The notes under the pieces were generated by a model. It made no database searches. It was not told the origin of the DNA and saw nothing but the letters and a program-made list of their open reading frames with translations. Below are positions 56,961 to 64,000 of a DNA stretch of 64,000 bases, in pieces. This DNA is from Reyranellaceae bacterium (lineage in GTDB: Bacteria > Pseudomonadota > Alphaproteobacteria > Reyranellales > Reyranellaceae). The position numbers and the translations under genes are program-made. The DNA lies in assembly GCA_022844045.1 (NCBI GenBank), contig JALHMM010000020.1, positions 1 through 64,000 on the forward strand, read 5' to 3'. The first letter of the stretch is position 1; each line of letters opens with the position of its first letter.

Positions 56961-57290
56961 CTACGCCACCGTGATCTTCTGTTCCGCCTTGTACTCGGCG
57001 CCGTCATCGTCCTTCCACGTAAAGGCTAGCGTTCCGCTTTCCTCGACGCGCAGGAAGAACGACAAGTAGGGGTTGGCCGAGATCGCTGGCTCCAGCTTGG
57101 CCTGGAACACCGGCTTGCCATTGAAGGTCACGGTCATTGTGTTGACGATCTTACGCGGGATCGTCGCGCCCGCGGCGTCCTTGCGCTGACCCGTTTCCAT
57201 CGGGTGCGTGATCAGCGTCTTGACCTCGATGACCTCGCCCTTCTTCGGGTTGGCCGGCACGCGGATGCGCGGCTTGATATCGTCCGCCAT
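56961..57290 (-). CDS. soxZ: Thiosulfate oxidation carrier complex protein SoxZ
   Basis: A 109-aa immunoglobulin-like protein that dimerises with SoxY. Typical segments are KPRIRVPANPKKGEVIEVKTLITHPMETG, VTFNGKPVFQAKLEPAISANPYLSFFLRV and GTLAFTWKDDDG. It lacks its own signal peptide, as normal, and is exported with SoxY by the Tat route. The ATG at 57290 follows AGGAGCAGGACC. Confidence 0.95.
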   Translation of the reverse strand: MADDIKPRIRVPANPKKGEVIEVKTLITHPMETGQRKDAAGATIPRKIVNTMTVTFNGKPVFQAKLEPAISANPYLSFFLRVEESGTLAFTWKDDDGAEYKAEQKITVA

Positions 57291-57313
57291 GGTCCTGCTC
57301 CTTGTTTGCCGGT

Positions 57314-57784
57314 TCAGCCGCCGCAGCCGCCGATGGTGACCTTGATTTCGCGCGCCGCGGTCCACAGCGATCCGTCGCTCATCTGGGCCACGGCGACGAT
57401 CCTCTGCGTCGAGGCCATGCGTACCCGGATCTGCACCTCGGCCTTGCCTGACAGGGACGTCATCACGAACGAGGCGACGCCGGGGTTCGGATTGCCGTCG
57501 GCCACGACATGGAGCGCCCTGACGTGATCGTTGTCGGTCATCGGGCTTTCGACCGACACCGTTACTGGCACGGCGTTGCCGTTCTCGGCGATCTCCGGCG
57601 CACGGATCGTGATTCGGCCTTCCTTGGGCTCGCCCTTGGCGAGCGTCTGCAGTAGCGCTTTGGCCGCTTCAGGCGTGGCACTGGCGCCACGCGCGGCGAG
57701 TTGCGCCAGCAAAGCGGTCGCGCCGACACCGGCAGCGCCGGCCAGCATCCGCCTACGTGCAAGCGGTAGTGAAGTTGGCTTCAT
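57314..57784 (-). CDS. soxY: Thiosulfate oxidation carrier protein SoxY
   Basis: A 156-aa sulfur carrier. The C-terminal swinging arm ends VTIGGCGG, whose Cys carries the covalent sulfur intermediates of the Sox cycle. The N-terminus LARRRMLAGAAGVGATALLA is a Tat signal that also exports SoxZ. GGAGGACTCGA precedes the ATG at 57784. It lies 28 bp after soxXA. Confidence 0.96.
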   Translation of the reverse strand: MKPTSLPLARRRMLAGAAGVGATALLAQLAARGASATPEAAKALLQTLAKGEPKEGRITIRAPEIAENGNAVPVTVSVESPMTDNDHVRALHVVADGNPNPGVASFVMTSLSGKAEVQIRVRMASTQRIVAVAQMSDGSLWTAAREIKVTIGGCGG

Positions 57785-57812
57785 TCGAGTCCTCCGTTGC
57801 ACAACGCGTGGC

Positions 57813-59078
57813 TCAATGCCGGATATTCGGCGCCGTCAATGGCATGCCCTGGCTGAGCGACTTCAGGTAAAGCTCGAGCGCATCATACTCCGACGCGTCG
57901 GGCGGCAGCTCGTTGGCCCGCACCTGCACATTACACCACTGCAGGCGCTTGCGGATGTCCCAGACTTCGCCGCTGCCCCGGCTGGTGCGCCAAAGCGGGA
58001 AATGGTCCATTTGCCCCTTGCCATCGCCGACATACTGCCCGCGCATCCACTTGTTGCCGCCCTTATTGACGGAATGGCAATCGGCACAAGAAAAATTGAA
58101 CTGACCGATCTTGGCGTCGTAGAGAACCTTGCCAAACTCGTACACCCTCTTGGCATCCGGGCTCGTCAGGTCCACCTCGATCGGCCGACCGTTCGACAAC
58201 GCGTGCAGGAAGACGCTGAGGTCGGTGTTCTCGCGACCCTGCATCAGGTGGTCGGCGCCCGTCGTCGCCTTGGCGTGCCGGAAGATGAACTCCTCGACAC
58301 CGATCAACTTGGACGCCGACGCGTACCATTTGGGCATGCGTACCGCCCAGCCGGCGAAGGCCTTCGGGTCGGCATGGCACGACGCACAACTCTTGCCCGA
58401 GGGCCCCGCCTTGGCGAACAGCGCCGCACCGGTATCGATGCGATCAGCGGCGGGATTGACGAACGGATCGAGCGCGTCGCGATTCTCCACCGGCAGCGGA
58501 CGCCTGGCCGGATCATCGAGTGCGTTTTGGAAGGTCGCCGGCGTCTTCAGCGTCTTGAGAAACGCCACCATATCGATGATCTCCTCACGACTGTAAAAGC
58601 CGTGCGCCCCCCAGGGCGGCATCGCCGAGTCTGGATTCAGATGACGCGGATCCCAGATGTAGTTGAACAGATACTCGTCGGGTCGTCCCGCATCGCCGAT
58701 CTCCGACAAATCCGGTCCCGCGTTGCCCGGCGCCTCCAGCGATTGCGGACCCATCACATGGCAGGCGAGGCAGCCACCGCCGCGGGCACGCGAGAAGGCG
58801 AGGTCCTGTCCTTTCTTCGCATCGCCACTGATCGGCACCGCCACATCCAGAGGCTTGCCCAACGCTTTAGGCGTGCGCTCCCGCTGGGCAAGCGTGTTGT
58901 ACTGATCCCACGTCGCCCTGTTCCAGTCGCGGTAGCGCGCCCACGGCGCTGGCGAGGCGGGCCCGTCGAGATGCAGCGGAGCGAGCTGCTGCGCATGCGC
59001 GTCCTGCAATACCGCCGCTGTCGCCAGCACCGCGAACAGCAGCGCGACTGATCGCGCGATCACCGATCCCGTTGGCAC
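57813..59078 (-). CDS. soxXA: SoxX-SoxA fusion, triheme cytochrome
   Basis: A 421-aa protein joining both subunits of the SoxAX thiosulfate-conjugating cytochrome. After a signal peptide (about 1-29), residues about 60-183 are a SoxX domain: heme CLACH (103-107), NAGPDLSEIG, axial Met in SAMPPWG. Residues about 185-421 are a diheme SoxA domain: CASCH (231-235), CADCH (331-335), and the active-site Cys382 in RLQWCNVQVRANELPPDASEYDALELYLKS. These parts are normally separate genes. The start is a GTG with GAGGGTGG upstream. No stop or frameshift separates the domains. Confidence 0.9.
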   Translation of the reverse strand: MPTGSVIARSVALLFAVLATAAVLQDAHAQQLAPLHLDGPASPAPWARYRDWNRATWDQYNTLAQRERTPKALGKPLDVAVPISGDAKKGQDLAFSRARGGGCLACHVMGPQSLEAPGNAGPDLSEIGDAGRPDEYLFNYIWDPRHLNPDSAMPPWGAHGFYSREEIIDMVAFLKTLKTPATFQNALDDPARRPLPVENRDALDPFVNPAADRIDTGAALFAKAGPSGKSCASCHADPKAFAGWAVRMPKWYASASKLIGVEEFIFRHAKATTGADHLMQGRENTDLSVFLHALSNGRPIEVDLTSPDAKRVYEFGKVLYDAKIGQFNFSCADCHSVNKGGNKWMRGQYVGDGKGQMDHFPLWRTSRGSGEVWDIRKRLQWCNVQVRANELPPDASEYDALELYLKSLSQGMPLTAPNIRH

Positions 59079-59252
59079 GTTTCCACCCTCTCCAGCGCTT
59101 TGTGTCCCGCGCGGTTGAAAGGCCCCTGGAGGGCGCTTAGATTGAAACTTCAATCTAGCAAGTGCCAACATGTCGGGTCCAGCCAGGGTCCCGGCCAAGT
59201 TGCTCGCCGAGATCCATTGCCCGCCTTCTCCCGGCGGCGAAAGGAAGATCGC
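59079..59252. promoter_or_regulatory. Divergent promoter region, sox operon / selenoprotein gene
   Basis: This 174-bp gap separates the minus-strand sox operon from the plus-strand selenoprotein gene and must hold both promoters. A direct ATTGAAACTTCAATCTAGC patch (near 59140) contains the dyad TTGAA-AC-TTCAA, a possible operator. No regulator gene for sox is adjacent. Confidence 0.45.
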
Positions 59253-59471
59253 ATGAAGGTCCGGATCGAATACTGCAGCGGTTGAGGCTACAAGCCCCAG
59301 GCCCTCCGTGTGAGGGAATTGCTTGCCCGGTCCGGGCACACCGACGTTACCCTGACGCCCGGCAAGTCGGGCCAGTTCGACATCACGGTCGACGGAACGC
59401 TGGCCTACACGCGTTCGAAGACCGGCCGCTTCCCGACGGACGACGAGATCGACGCCCTCGCCGGGACCTGA
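59253..59471 (+). CDS. SelW/Rdx-family selenoprotein (in-frame UGA read as selenocysteine)
   Basis: A 72-codon gene: MKVRIEYCSG-U-GYKPQALRVRELL... ending DDEIDALAGT. The TGA at 59283-59285 interrupts an otherwise continuous frame that continues with good coding character to a TGA at 59469. Reading it as Sec gives C8-S-G-U11, the CxxU redox centre of SelW/SelT/SelH (Rdx) proteins, directly followed by GYK as in vertebrate SelW (CGAUGYK). Downstream, GQFDITVDGTLAYTRSKTGRFP matches the family's FEVxVxGxLxxSKK block. AAGGAAG is six bases before the ATG. A thioredoxin-like thiol/selenol redox role is inferred. The ORF track misses it. Confidence 0.85.
59286..59330 (+). promoter_or_regulatory. Bacterial SECIS-like hairpin directly after the UGA
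   Basis: Starting just after the in-frame UGA the RNA can pair GG/CC and CAAG(59291-59294)/CTTG(59322-59325), then an internal loop, then an upper stem CCCTC(59302-59306)/GAGGG(59312-59316) with loop CGTGT. The loop lies about 22-26 nucleotides after the UGA and contains unpaired G, as required for SelB binding in bacterial SECIS elements. It is within the coding sequence, the bacterial norm. Confidence 0.65.
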
Positions 59472-59517
59472 CGCGCCTGTCTATACTCCGCGCGCAGTGG
59501 GCCGGGGAGCACGGACA

Positions 59518-61119
59518 GTGGTAGCAGCGGACGGGGATCGAGGCGGGCAATTGGCGTCGGCGCTGGAACGCACCGCCGCCGACTACGATGCCGCGCCCTA
59601 TACCTCGCACGCCTTCCCCATGACCCAGCCGGGCCGGCTATCGGCGATCGCGCGCATGTTCGGACTGCAAGCGCCGCCGGTTCCAACCGCACGGGTGCTG
59701 GAGCTGGGCTGCGCCGCTGGCGGCAACCTGCTGCCGCAGGCGCAGCGCTTTCCCGAGGCACGGTTCCTCGGCGTCGACCTGTCGGGCGTGCAGATCGAGC
59801 ATGGCCACCGCCGGCTCGACCGCCTCGGGCTGAAGAACATCGAGCTGCGGCACGGCAGCATCACCGAGGTCGGCGAGGCCGACGGCACCTTCGACTACAT
59901 CATCTGCCACGGCGTCTATTCCTGGGTCCCCGATGCCGTGCGCGAGGCGATCCTGCGCATCTGCGCCACGCGGCTGGCCGACAACGGCGTGGCCATCGTC
60001 AGCTACAACGTCATGCCGGGCTGGCACCTCAAGCGTATCGTGCGCGACGCGATGCTGGCGCATGCCGCGCACATTCACGATCCGGCGCAGAAGGTCGGCC
60101 AGGCCAAGGCGCTGATGAACTTCCTCAAGGACAAGGTGGCGCAGGCCACGCCCTACGGCAACGCGCTACGCACCGAGGCGACCTTCCTCGCCAACCAGCG
60201 CGACGACTACGTGCTGCACGAGTTCCTAGAGGCCGAGAACACACCGTGCACCGTCACCGAGTTCGTCCTCGCCGCCGAAAAGCAGGGCGCCAGCTATCTC
60301 GCCGAGACCGAGATTCACACCATGCTGGCCGAAACCTATGGCGAGGACACCGCCAAGGCGCTGCGCGAACTGGCCGGCAACCGGCTGCTGCCGCTGGAGC
60401 AGTACATCGACATCCTCACCGGCCGCACCTTCCGCCAGACCATCCTTGTGAAGACAGACCAGGCGCGCCGCGCCCAGCGCATGCTCGAGCCTGTCCGGCT
60501 CATGGACCTGCATCTGTCGGGCAAGTTCCGCCTCGAGCCAGAGCGCACCGAGACCGGCGCCTTCCTGTTCAAGGACGCCTCCGACCGCACGTTGACCACC
60601 TCCAGCCCTTCGGTCGCCACCGCGCTGGAGGCGCTGGCGACGCGCTATCCGGCGACCGCCGAGCCGCGCGAGCTGATCGCCATCGCCACGCGCTGGGCCG
60701 ACCAGCCCGCGGCGCAGGAAGCGGCCGTGCTCGACGCGCTCTTCCGCATGGCCAACGTCGGGATGATCGATTTCTCGACCGTGCCGCTGCGCGTCGGCTC
60801 GGCGTCGGTCGAGCGCCCGATCGCCTCGGCCTTCGCGCGCCTCGACGCCATCGAGGGCGTGGCCTACACCGCCAGCCTGCGCCACGAGGCGGTCAACATC
60901 GACGTGCCGATGCGCACGCTGCTGCCTTTGCTCGATGGCTCGCGCGATCGCACCCGGCTGACCGACGGCGTGCTGCGCATCGTCGCCGAGGGTGGCCTGC
61001 AGCTGATGCGCGACGGCCGGCCGGTCGAGGGCGACGAGGCGCGCCAGAAAGCCGCCACCGAGTTCGTAGAAGCTACGCTCAAAGCGCTCGAGAGCAACGC
61101 ACTGCTCGAGCCAGCCTGA
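59518..61119 (+). CDS. Class I SAM methyltransferase with C-terminal regulatory domain
   Basis: A 533-aa protein. The methyltransferase domain has motif I VLELGCAAGGNLLPQA, motif II-like LGVDLSGVQIEHG and FDYIICHGVYSWVPD; the remaining 300 residues are the helical/winged 'methyltransferase regulatory domain' found in bacterial protein-lysine methyltransferase-like proteins (Rickettsia outer-membrane protein methyltransferases are relatives). The target is unknown. The GTG at 59518 is used because GGGGAG lies nine bases upstream. It starts 46 bases after the selenoprotein gene and may share its transcript. Confidence 0.85.
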   Translation: MVAADGDRGGQLASALERTAADYDAAPYTSHAFPMTQPGRLSAIARMFGLQAPPVPTARVLELGCAAGGNLLPQAQRFPEARFLGVDLSGVQIEHGHRRLDRLGLKNIELRHGSITEVGEADGTFDYIICHGVYSWVPDAVREAILRICATRLADNGVAIVSYNVMPGWHLKRIVRDAMLAHAAHIHDPAQKVGQAKALMNFLKDKVAQATPYGNALRTEATFLANQRDDYVLHEFLEAENTPCTVTEFVLAAEKQGASYLAETEIHTMLAETYGEDTAKALRELAGNRLLPLEQYIDILTGRTFRQTILVKTDQARRAQRMLEPVRLMDLHLSGKFRLEPERTETGAFLFKDASDRTLTTSSPSVATALEALATRYPATAEPRELIAIATRWADQPAAQEAAVLDALFRMANVGMIDFSTVPLRVGSASVERPIASAFARLDAIEGVAYTASLRHEAVNIDVPMRTLLPLLDGSRDRTRLTDGVLRIVAEGGLQLMRDGRPVEGDEARQKAATEFVEATLKALESNALLEPA

Positions 61120-61142
61120 TCGTCATCGCGAGAGAGCCGTCC

Positions 61143-62126
61143 ATGAAGTACGTTCCGCTCGGCCGTTCCGGCTTGATGGTCAGCCGCGTCTGTCTGGGCG
61201 GCAATTCGTGGGGCGCCAAGGGTCGCAGGCCTTGGGGCAAGTTCGACGCCGACGAGGCGCCGGCCTATTTCAAGCGCGCGCTCGACCTCGGCATCACCTT
61301 CTTCGACACGGCCGACGCCTATAACCTGGGACGGTCGGAGGAGATCGTCGGCGAATCCCTGATGCGGATGGTGCCGCGCGATGAACTCGTGCTGTCGACC
61401 AAGTTCGGCATCAAGATGGGCGACAAGCCCAACGATGCCGGTGTCGGCCGCAAGCATCTGATGTCGGCGATCGACGCACAGCTCAAACGGCTGAAGACCG
61501 ACTACATCGACGTCTATCACATCCACCGCCTCGATCCGCACACGCCGATCGAGGAAGCGATGTACTCGCTCGACACCCTCGTGCGCTCGGGCAAGGTGCG
61601 CTACATCGCCGGCTCGACCATGCCCGCCTACAAGTTCGCGCAGATGTGCATGATCGCGGACTGGAAGGGCTACGCCAGGCCGATCGCGATGCAGAACCTC
61701 TACAACATGGTACAGCGCGAGGAAGAGCGCGAGATGAACCGGCTCTGCCGCGAGCAGGGCGTCGGGCTGATCCCCTACTCGCCACTGGCGCGCGGCTTCC
61801 TCGCCGGCAATCGGTCACGCGAGGGCGGAGGCGAGACCGAGCGTGCCAAGACCGACTCGCTGGTGAAGGCCGACACCTGGCGCGATTGCGACTGGACCAT
61901 CGTCGAGGCGCTGAAGGCCATCGCGCGCAACCGTGGCTGCAAGCCCACTCAGGTCGCGCTGCTGTGGCTGTGGTCCAAGCCCTACATGGCCTCGCCGATC
62001 ATCGGCGCCACAAGGCTTGAGCAGCTCGACGACGCGGCCGCCGCCACCGCCATGCCGCCGCTGTTGCCCGAGGAAGTCGCGGCGCTCGAGGCGCCCTATC
62101 AATTCCGCGTGTCACCGGAGAGCTGA
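61143..62126 (+). CDS. Aldo/keto reductase
   Basis: A 327-aa NADPH-dependent oxidoreductase. The catalytic tetrad is visible: Asp and Tyr in FFDTADAYNLGRSE, Lys in STKFGIKM and His in VYHIHRLD. The NADP-binding C-terminal segment is SPIIGATRLEQLDDA. It resembles the YajO/Gpr-like group acting on small aldehydes or sugars. It begins 23 bp after the methyltransferase gene. Confidence 0.92.
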   Translation: MKYVPLGRSGLMVSRVCLGGNSWGAKGRRPWGKFDADEAPAYFKRALDLGITFFDTADAYNLGRSEEIVGESLMRMVPRDELVLSTKFGIKMGDKPNDAGVGRKHLMSAIDAQLKRLKTDYIDVYHIHRLDPHTPIEEAMYSLDTLVRSGKVRYIAGSTMPAYKFAQMCMIADWKGYARPIAMQNLYNMVQREEEREMNRLCREQGVGLIPYSPLARGFLAGNRSREGGGETERAKTDSLVKADTWRDCDWTIVEALKAIARNRGCKPTQVALLWLWSKPYMASPIIGATRLEQLDDAAAATAMPPLLPEEVAALEAPYQFRVSPES

Positions 62127-62200
62127 GACAAGGTCGCGGTAGACCGCCCCGGGCCGCGCCGGCTAAGTGGGCACATCGCAACCCGATCAGGGAGATCGCC

Positions 62201-62983
62201 ATGTCCGATAGCGGCCGCTTCATCTGGTACGAGTTGATGACCTCCGACACCAAGGCCGCCAGGGCCTTCTACGGCAAGGTCGCCGGTTACGGCACCCAGG
62301 ACATGCCGGAGATGAACTACACGATATTCACTATCGATGGCGCGCGCGGAGTGCGTGGCCTGATGGAGCTGCCGGAAGATCTGCGCAAGATGGGCGTGCC
62401 ACCGCACTGGATGGGTTATGTCGGCGTCGACGATGTCGATACCAGCACCGCGAAGGCCAAGAGCCTCGGCGCCGTGATCCAGGTCGAGCCGATGGATATC
62501 CCCACGGTGGGCCGCTTCTCGGTGTTCCGCGATCCCGTGGGCGGTGCGGCCTTGGCGCTGTTCAAGCCCCTGCCGCCGCCCGGTGGCGATCCGGGGCCTG
62601 TCGCGCCAGGCACCGCGGGCGGCACCGGCTGGCACGAGCTCTACGCCGCCGACGGCGCCAAGGCGTTCGACTTCTACAGCGCGCTGTTCGGCTGGAAGAA
62701 GTTCGACACCATGGATATGGGACCAATGGGCCTCTACCACATGTTCGGCGTGCCCGGCGCCGACATGCCCATGGGCGGCATGATGACCAAGCCGGCCGAG
62801 GTGCCGGTGCCGCACTGGACGTACTACATCCAGGTCGGCCCGATCGAGGCGGCGACGCAGCGCGTCAAGGATGCCGGCGGCCAGGTGCTGATGGGTCCGA
62901 TGGAAGTGCCCGGTGGCGACTGGATCATCCAGGGCATGGATCCCCAGGGCGCGGCATTCGCGCTGGTGGGCGCGAAGGGCTGA
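62201..62983 (+). CDS. VOC-family protein, two glyoxalase-like domains
   Basis: A 260-aa protein with two tandem vicinal-oxygen-chelate domains. The first begins FIWYELMTSDTKAARAFYGKVAGYGTQDM and ends FSVFRDPVGGAALALFKP; the second begins TGWHELYAADGAKAFDFYSALFGWKKFDTM and ends WIIQGMDPQGAAFALVG. It looks like the CFP-30-type group of unknown function; possible roles include lyase or dioxygenase activity or resistance. GGGAGATCGCC precedes the ATG. Confidence 0.88.
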   Translation: MSDSGRFIWYELMTSDTKAARAFYGKVAGYGTQDMPEMNYTIFTIDGARGVRGLMELPEDLRKMGVPPHWMGYVGVDDVDTSTAKAKSLGAVIQVEPMDIPTVGRFSVFRDPVGGAALALFKPLPPPGGDPGPVAPGTAGGTGWHELYAADGAKAFDFYSALFGWKKFDTMDMGPMGLYHMFGVPGADMPMGGMMTKPAEVPVPHWTYYIQVGPIEAATQRVKDAGGQVLMGPMEVPGGDWIIQGMDPQGAAFALVGAKG

Positions 62984-62986
62984 TGG

Positions 62987-63745
62987 TCAGCCCACGCGTT
63001 CGATCAGCGCCAGCGCGGCGGCGGGGTTGCGGACCTTGGCACCCGAGATGAAGTAGACGAAGACGTCGCCGCGCTTGGCCCAGGCCTTGGCCCGCTTGGC
63101 CCATGCGTCGAGATCGGCGGGCTTGTAGCCGGTCTTCACATTCTCCTCGCTGCGCATCAGCCGGGCATAGGTGAAGTCGGCGGTCGGCTCGTCGATCGCC
63201 GGGAACGTGTCGTCATCGGCGAAGATGATGGCCACGTTGTGCTTGCGCGCGAGATCGTAGAACGCCTTGTCCTTGAAGGTCTCGTTGCGCACTTCCAGCG
63301 CGTGGCGCAGCGTCAGGCCACCGACCTCCTTGGGCAGCAGCTTGAAGAAGTTGCCGATATCCTCGGCGTCGAATTTCTTGGTGCCGGCAAGCTGCCAGTT
63401 GATCGGCCCGGCACGGTCCTTAAGCTCGACCAAGCCCTGGTTCACGAAACGCTGGATCGACTCGGCGGCGTCGACGAGCTGGCGTCGGTTGGTGCAGAAG
63501 CGCGAAGCCTTCATCGAGAAGACGAAGCCATCGGGCGTCTCCGACCGCCACTTCGCCCAGCTCGCCGGCTTGAAGCTGGAGTAGTAGGTGCCATTGATCT
63601 CGATCGAGGTCAGCTTGCTGGCCGCGTATTCCAGCTCGCGCTTGTGCGTCAGCCCGTCGGGGTAGAACACGCCGCGCCACGGCTCGAATGTCCAGCCGCC
63701 GATGCCGACATGGATCTTGCCGCCTTTGGCCTTCGCTTGCGCCAT
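62987..63745 (-). CDS. DUF72 (YecE-like) protein
   Basis: A 252-aa TIM-barrel-like DUF72 protein: IHVGIGGWTFEPWRGVFYPDGLTHKRELEYAASKLTSIEINGTYYS, then PDGFVFSMKASRFCTNRR and a C-terminal YFISGAKVRNPAAALALIERV. The function of the family is unknown. Its ATG overlaps the stop of the upstream DUF427 gene (TGATG), so the two are translationally linked. Confidence 0.9.
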   Translation of the reverse strand: MAQAKAKGGKIHVGIGGWTFEPWRGVFYPDGLTHKRELEYAASKLTSIEINGTYYSSFKPASWAKWRSETPDGFVFSMKASRFCTNRRQLVDAAESIQRFVNQGLVELKDRAGPINWQLAGTKKFDAEDIGNFFKLLPKEVGGLTLRHALEVRNETFKDKAFYDLARKHNVAIIFADDDTFPAIDEPTADFTYARLMRSEENVKTGYKPADLDAWAKRAKAWAKRGDVFVYFISGAKVRNPAAALALIERVG

Positions 63746-64000
63746 CACTCGATCTCGACATCTTCCCAGAAGCCGATCCAGTGATCGACGGGCTTCATCG
63801 AATCGCGCGGCGCTTCGTATGACCAAGCGGCGCGGTCGCTGCGCTTGTCGGCCTCGACCACGTCGTAGAACTGCACGCCGTGCGGACACTTCAAGTCGTT
63901 CGCCGTGTGCGGCGAGACTTTCAATAGCTCCATGCGCACCGACTCACGCGGGAAATAGCGATATCCCCCGACCTCAAGTGTGCGATCGCTGTCCGCGATC
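63745..64000 (-). CDS. DUF427 domain protein, 5' end outside the window
   Basis: Partial gene; the frame stays open to the window edge, giving 84 residues that begin IADSDRTLEVGGYRYFPRESVRMELL. This, with the later CPHGVQFYDVV and AWSYEAP, is the DUF427 pattern (small beta-barrel proteins of unknown function with ADSDRT, YFPxxDV, CPxKG and WxY blocks). The ORF track starts it at an internal Met (63939), which would cut off the conserved front part. Confidence 0.85.
   Translation of the reverse strand, partial: IADSDRTLEVGGYRYFPRESVRMELLKVSPHTANDLKCPHGVQFYDVVEADKRSDRAAWSYEAPRDSMKPVDHWIGFWEDVEIE

Overview
The window is a high-GC (roughly two-thirds G+C), densely coded stretch of a bacterial chromosome. 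The PhyR-NepR-EcfG general stress response, HWE/HisKA_2 histidine kinases, a BigR persulfide switch, alphaproteobacterial-type palindromic repeats and a Sox thiosulfate-oxidation operon together point to an alphaproteobacterium (Rhodospirillales/Rhizobiales-like). The species cannot be named from sequence alone. About 64 genes are supported. No complete tRNA, rRNA, transposase, integrase or CRISPR array is present.

Layout. 0-0.15 kb: the 3' part of a tRNA-Arg(CCG) gene, broken at the anticodon loop, as left by a tRNA-targeting integrase; a second degenerate copy lies at 8.74 kb. 0.3-8.6 kb: between these copies sits an acyl-CoA catabolic islet: two crotonases, an acyl-CoA dehydrogenase, an AMACR-like racemase, an orphan substrate-binding protein and an 861-aa tandem class III CoA-transferase. 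8.8-16.7 kb: a membrane protein, an Acg-like nitroreductase, glyoxalase II, histidine utilisation (hutH-hutU, divergent hutC with an operator) and an exported SMP-30 protein. 16.9-32.2 kb: a stress and envelope region with an HWE kinase and single-domain regulator, a phyR-HisKA_2 kinase operon, ecfG, nepR, CsbD, PRC-barrel and small membrane proteins, an SbmA/ABCD-type ABC transporter, opgGH (periplasmic glucans) and a YetF protein. Six GGAAC-N16/17-CGTT-like promoters can be read here, four of them exact, which ties most of the region into one stress regulon.

32-51 kb: a mixed housekeeping/accessory stretch: an LLM oxidoreductase, a GST, metallo-hydrolases, a thiolase-like/DUF35 pair, the BigR sulfide-detoxification module (persulfide dioxygenase, BigR, rhodanese, TauE), an SDR, a cupin, a HI0933 flavoprotein, glutathione-dependent formaldehyde dehydrogenase, RtcB, an SBP, an amidohydrolase and a Gfo/Idh oxidoreductase. 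Two families of palindromic repeats occur (14.6 and 44.5 kb; 45.8 kb). 51-59 kb: a compact Sox operon on the minus strand, read soxXA-Y-Z-B-C-D-cytochrome-soxF-cytochrome, in which SoxX and SoxA are fused into one three-heme protein.

59-64 kb: divergent from sox is a 72-codon gene interrupted in frame by TGA. Read as selenocysteine it is a SelW/Rdx-type selenoprotein with a C-S-G-U redox motif and a SECIS-like hairpin directly after the UGA. It is absent from the ORF track and is the most notable object in the window. Then follow a methyltransferase with a regulatory domain, an aldo/keto reductase, a VOC protein, a DUF72 protein and a DUF427 gene cut by the window end.
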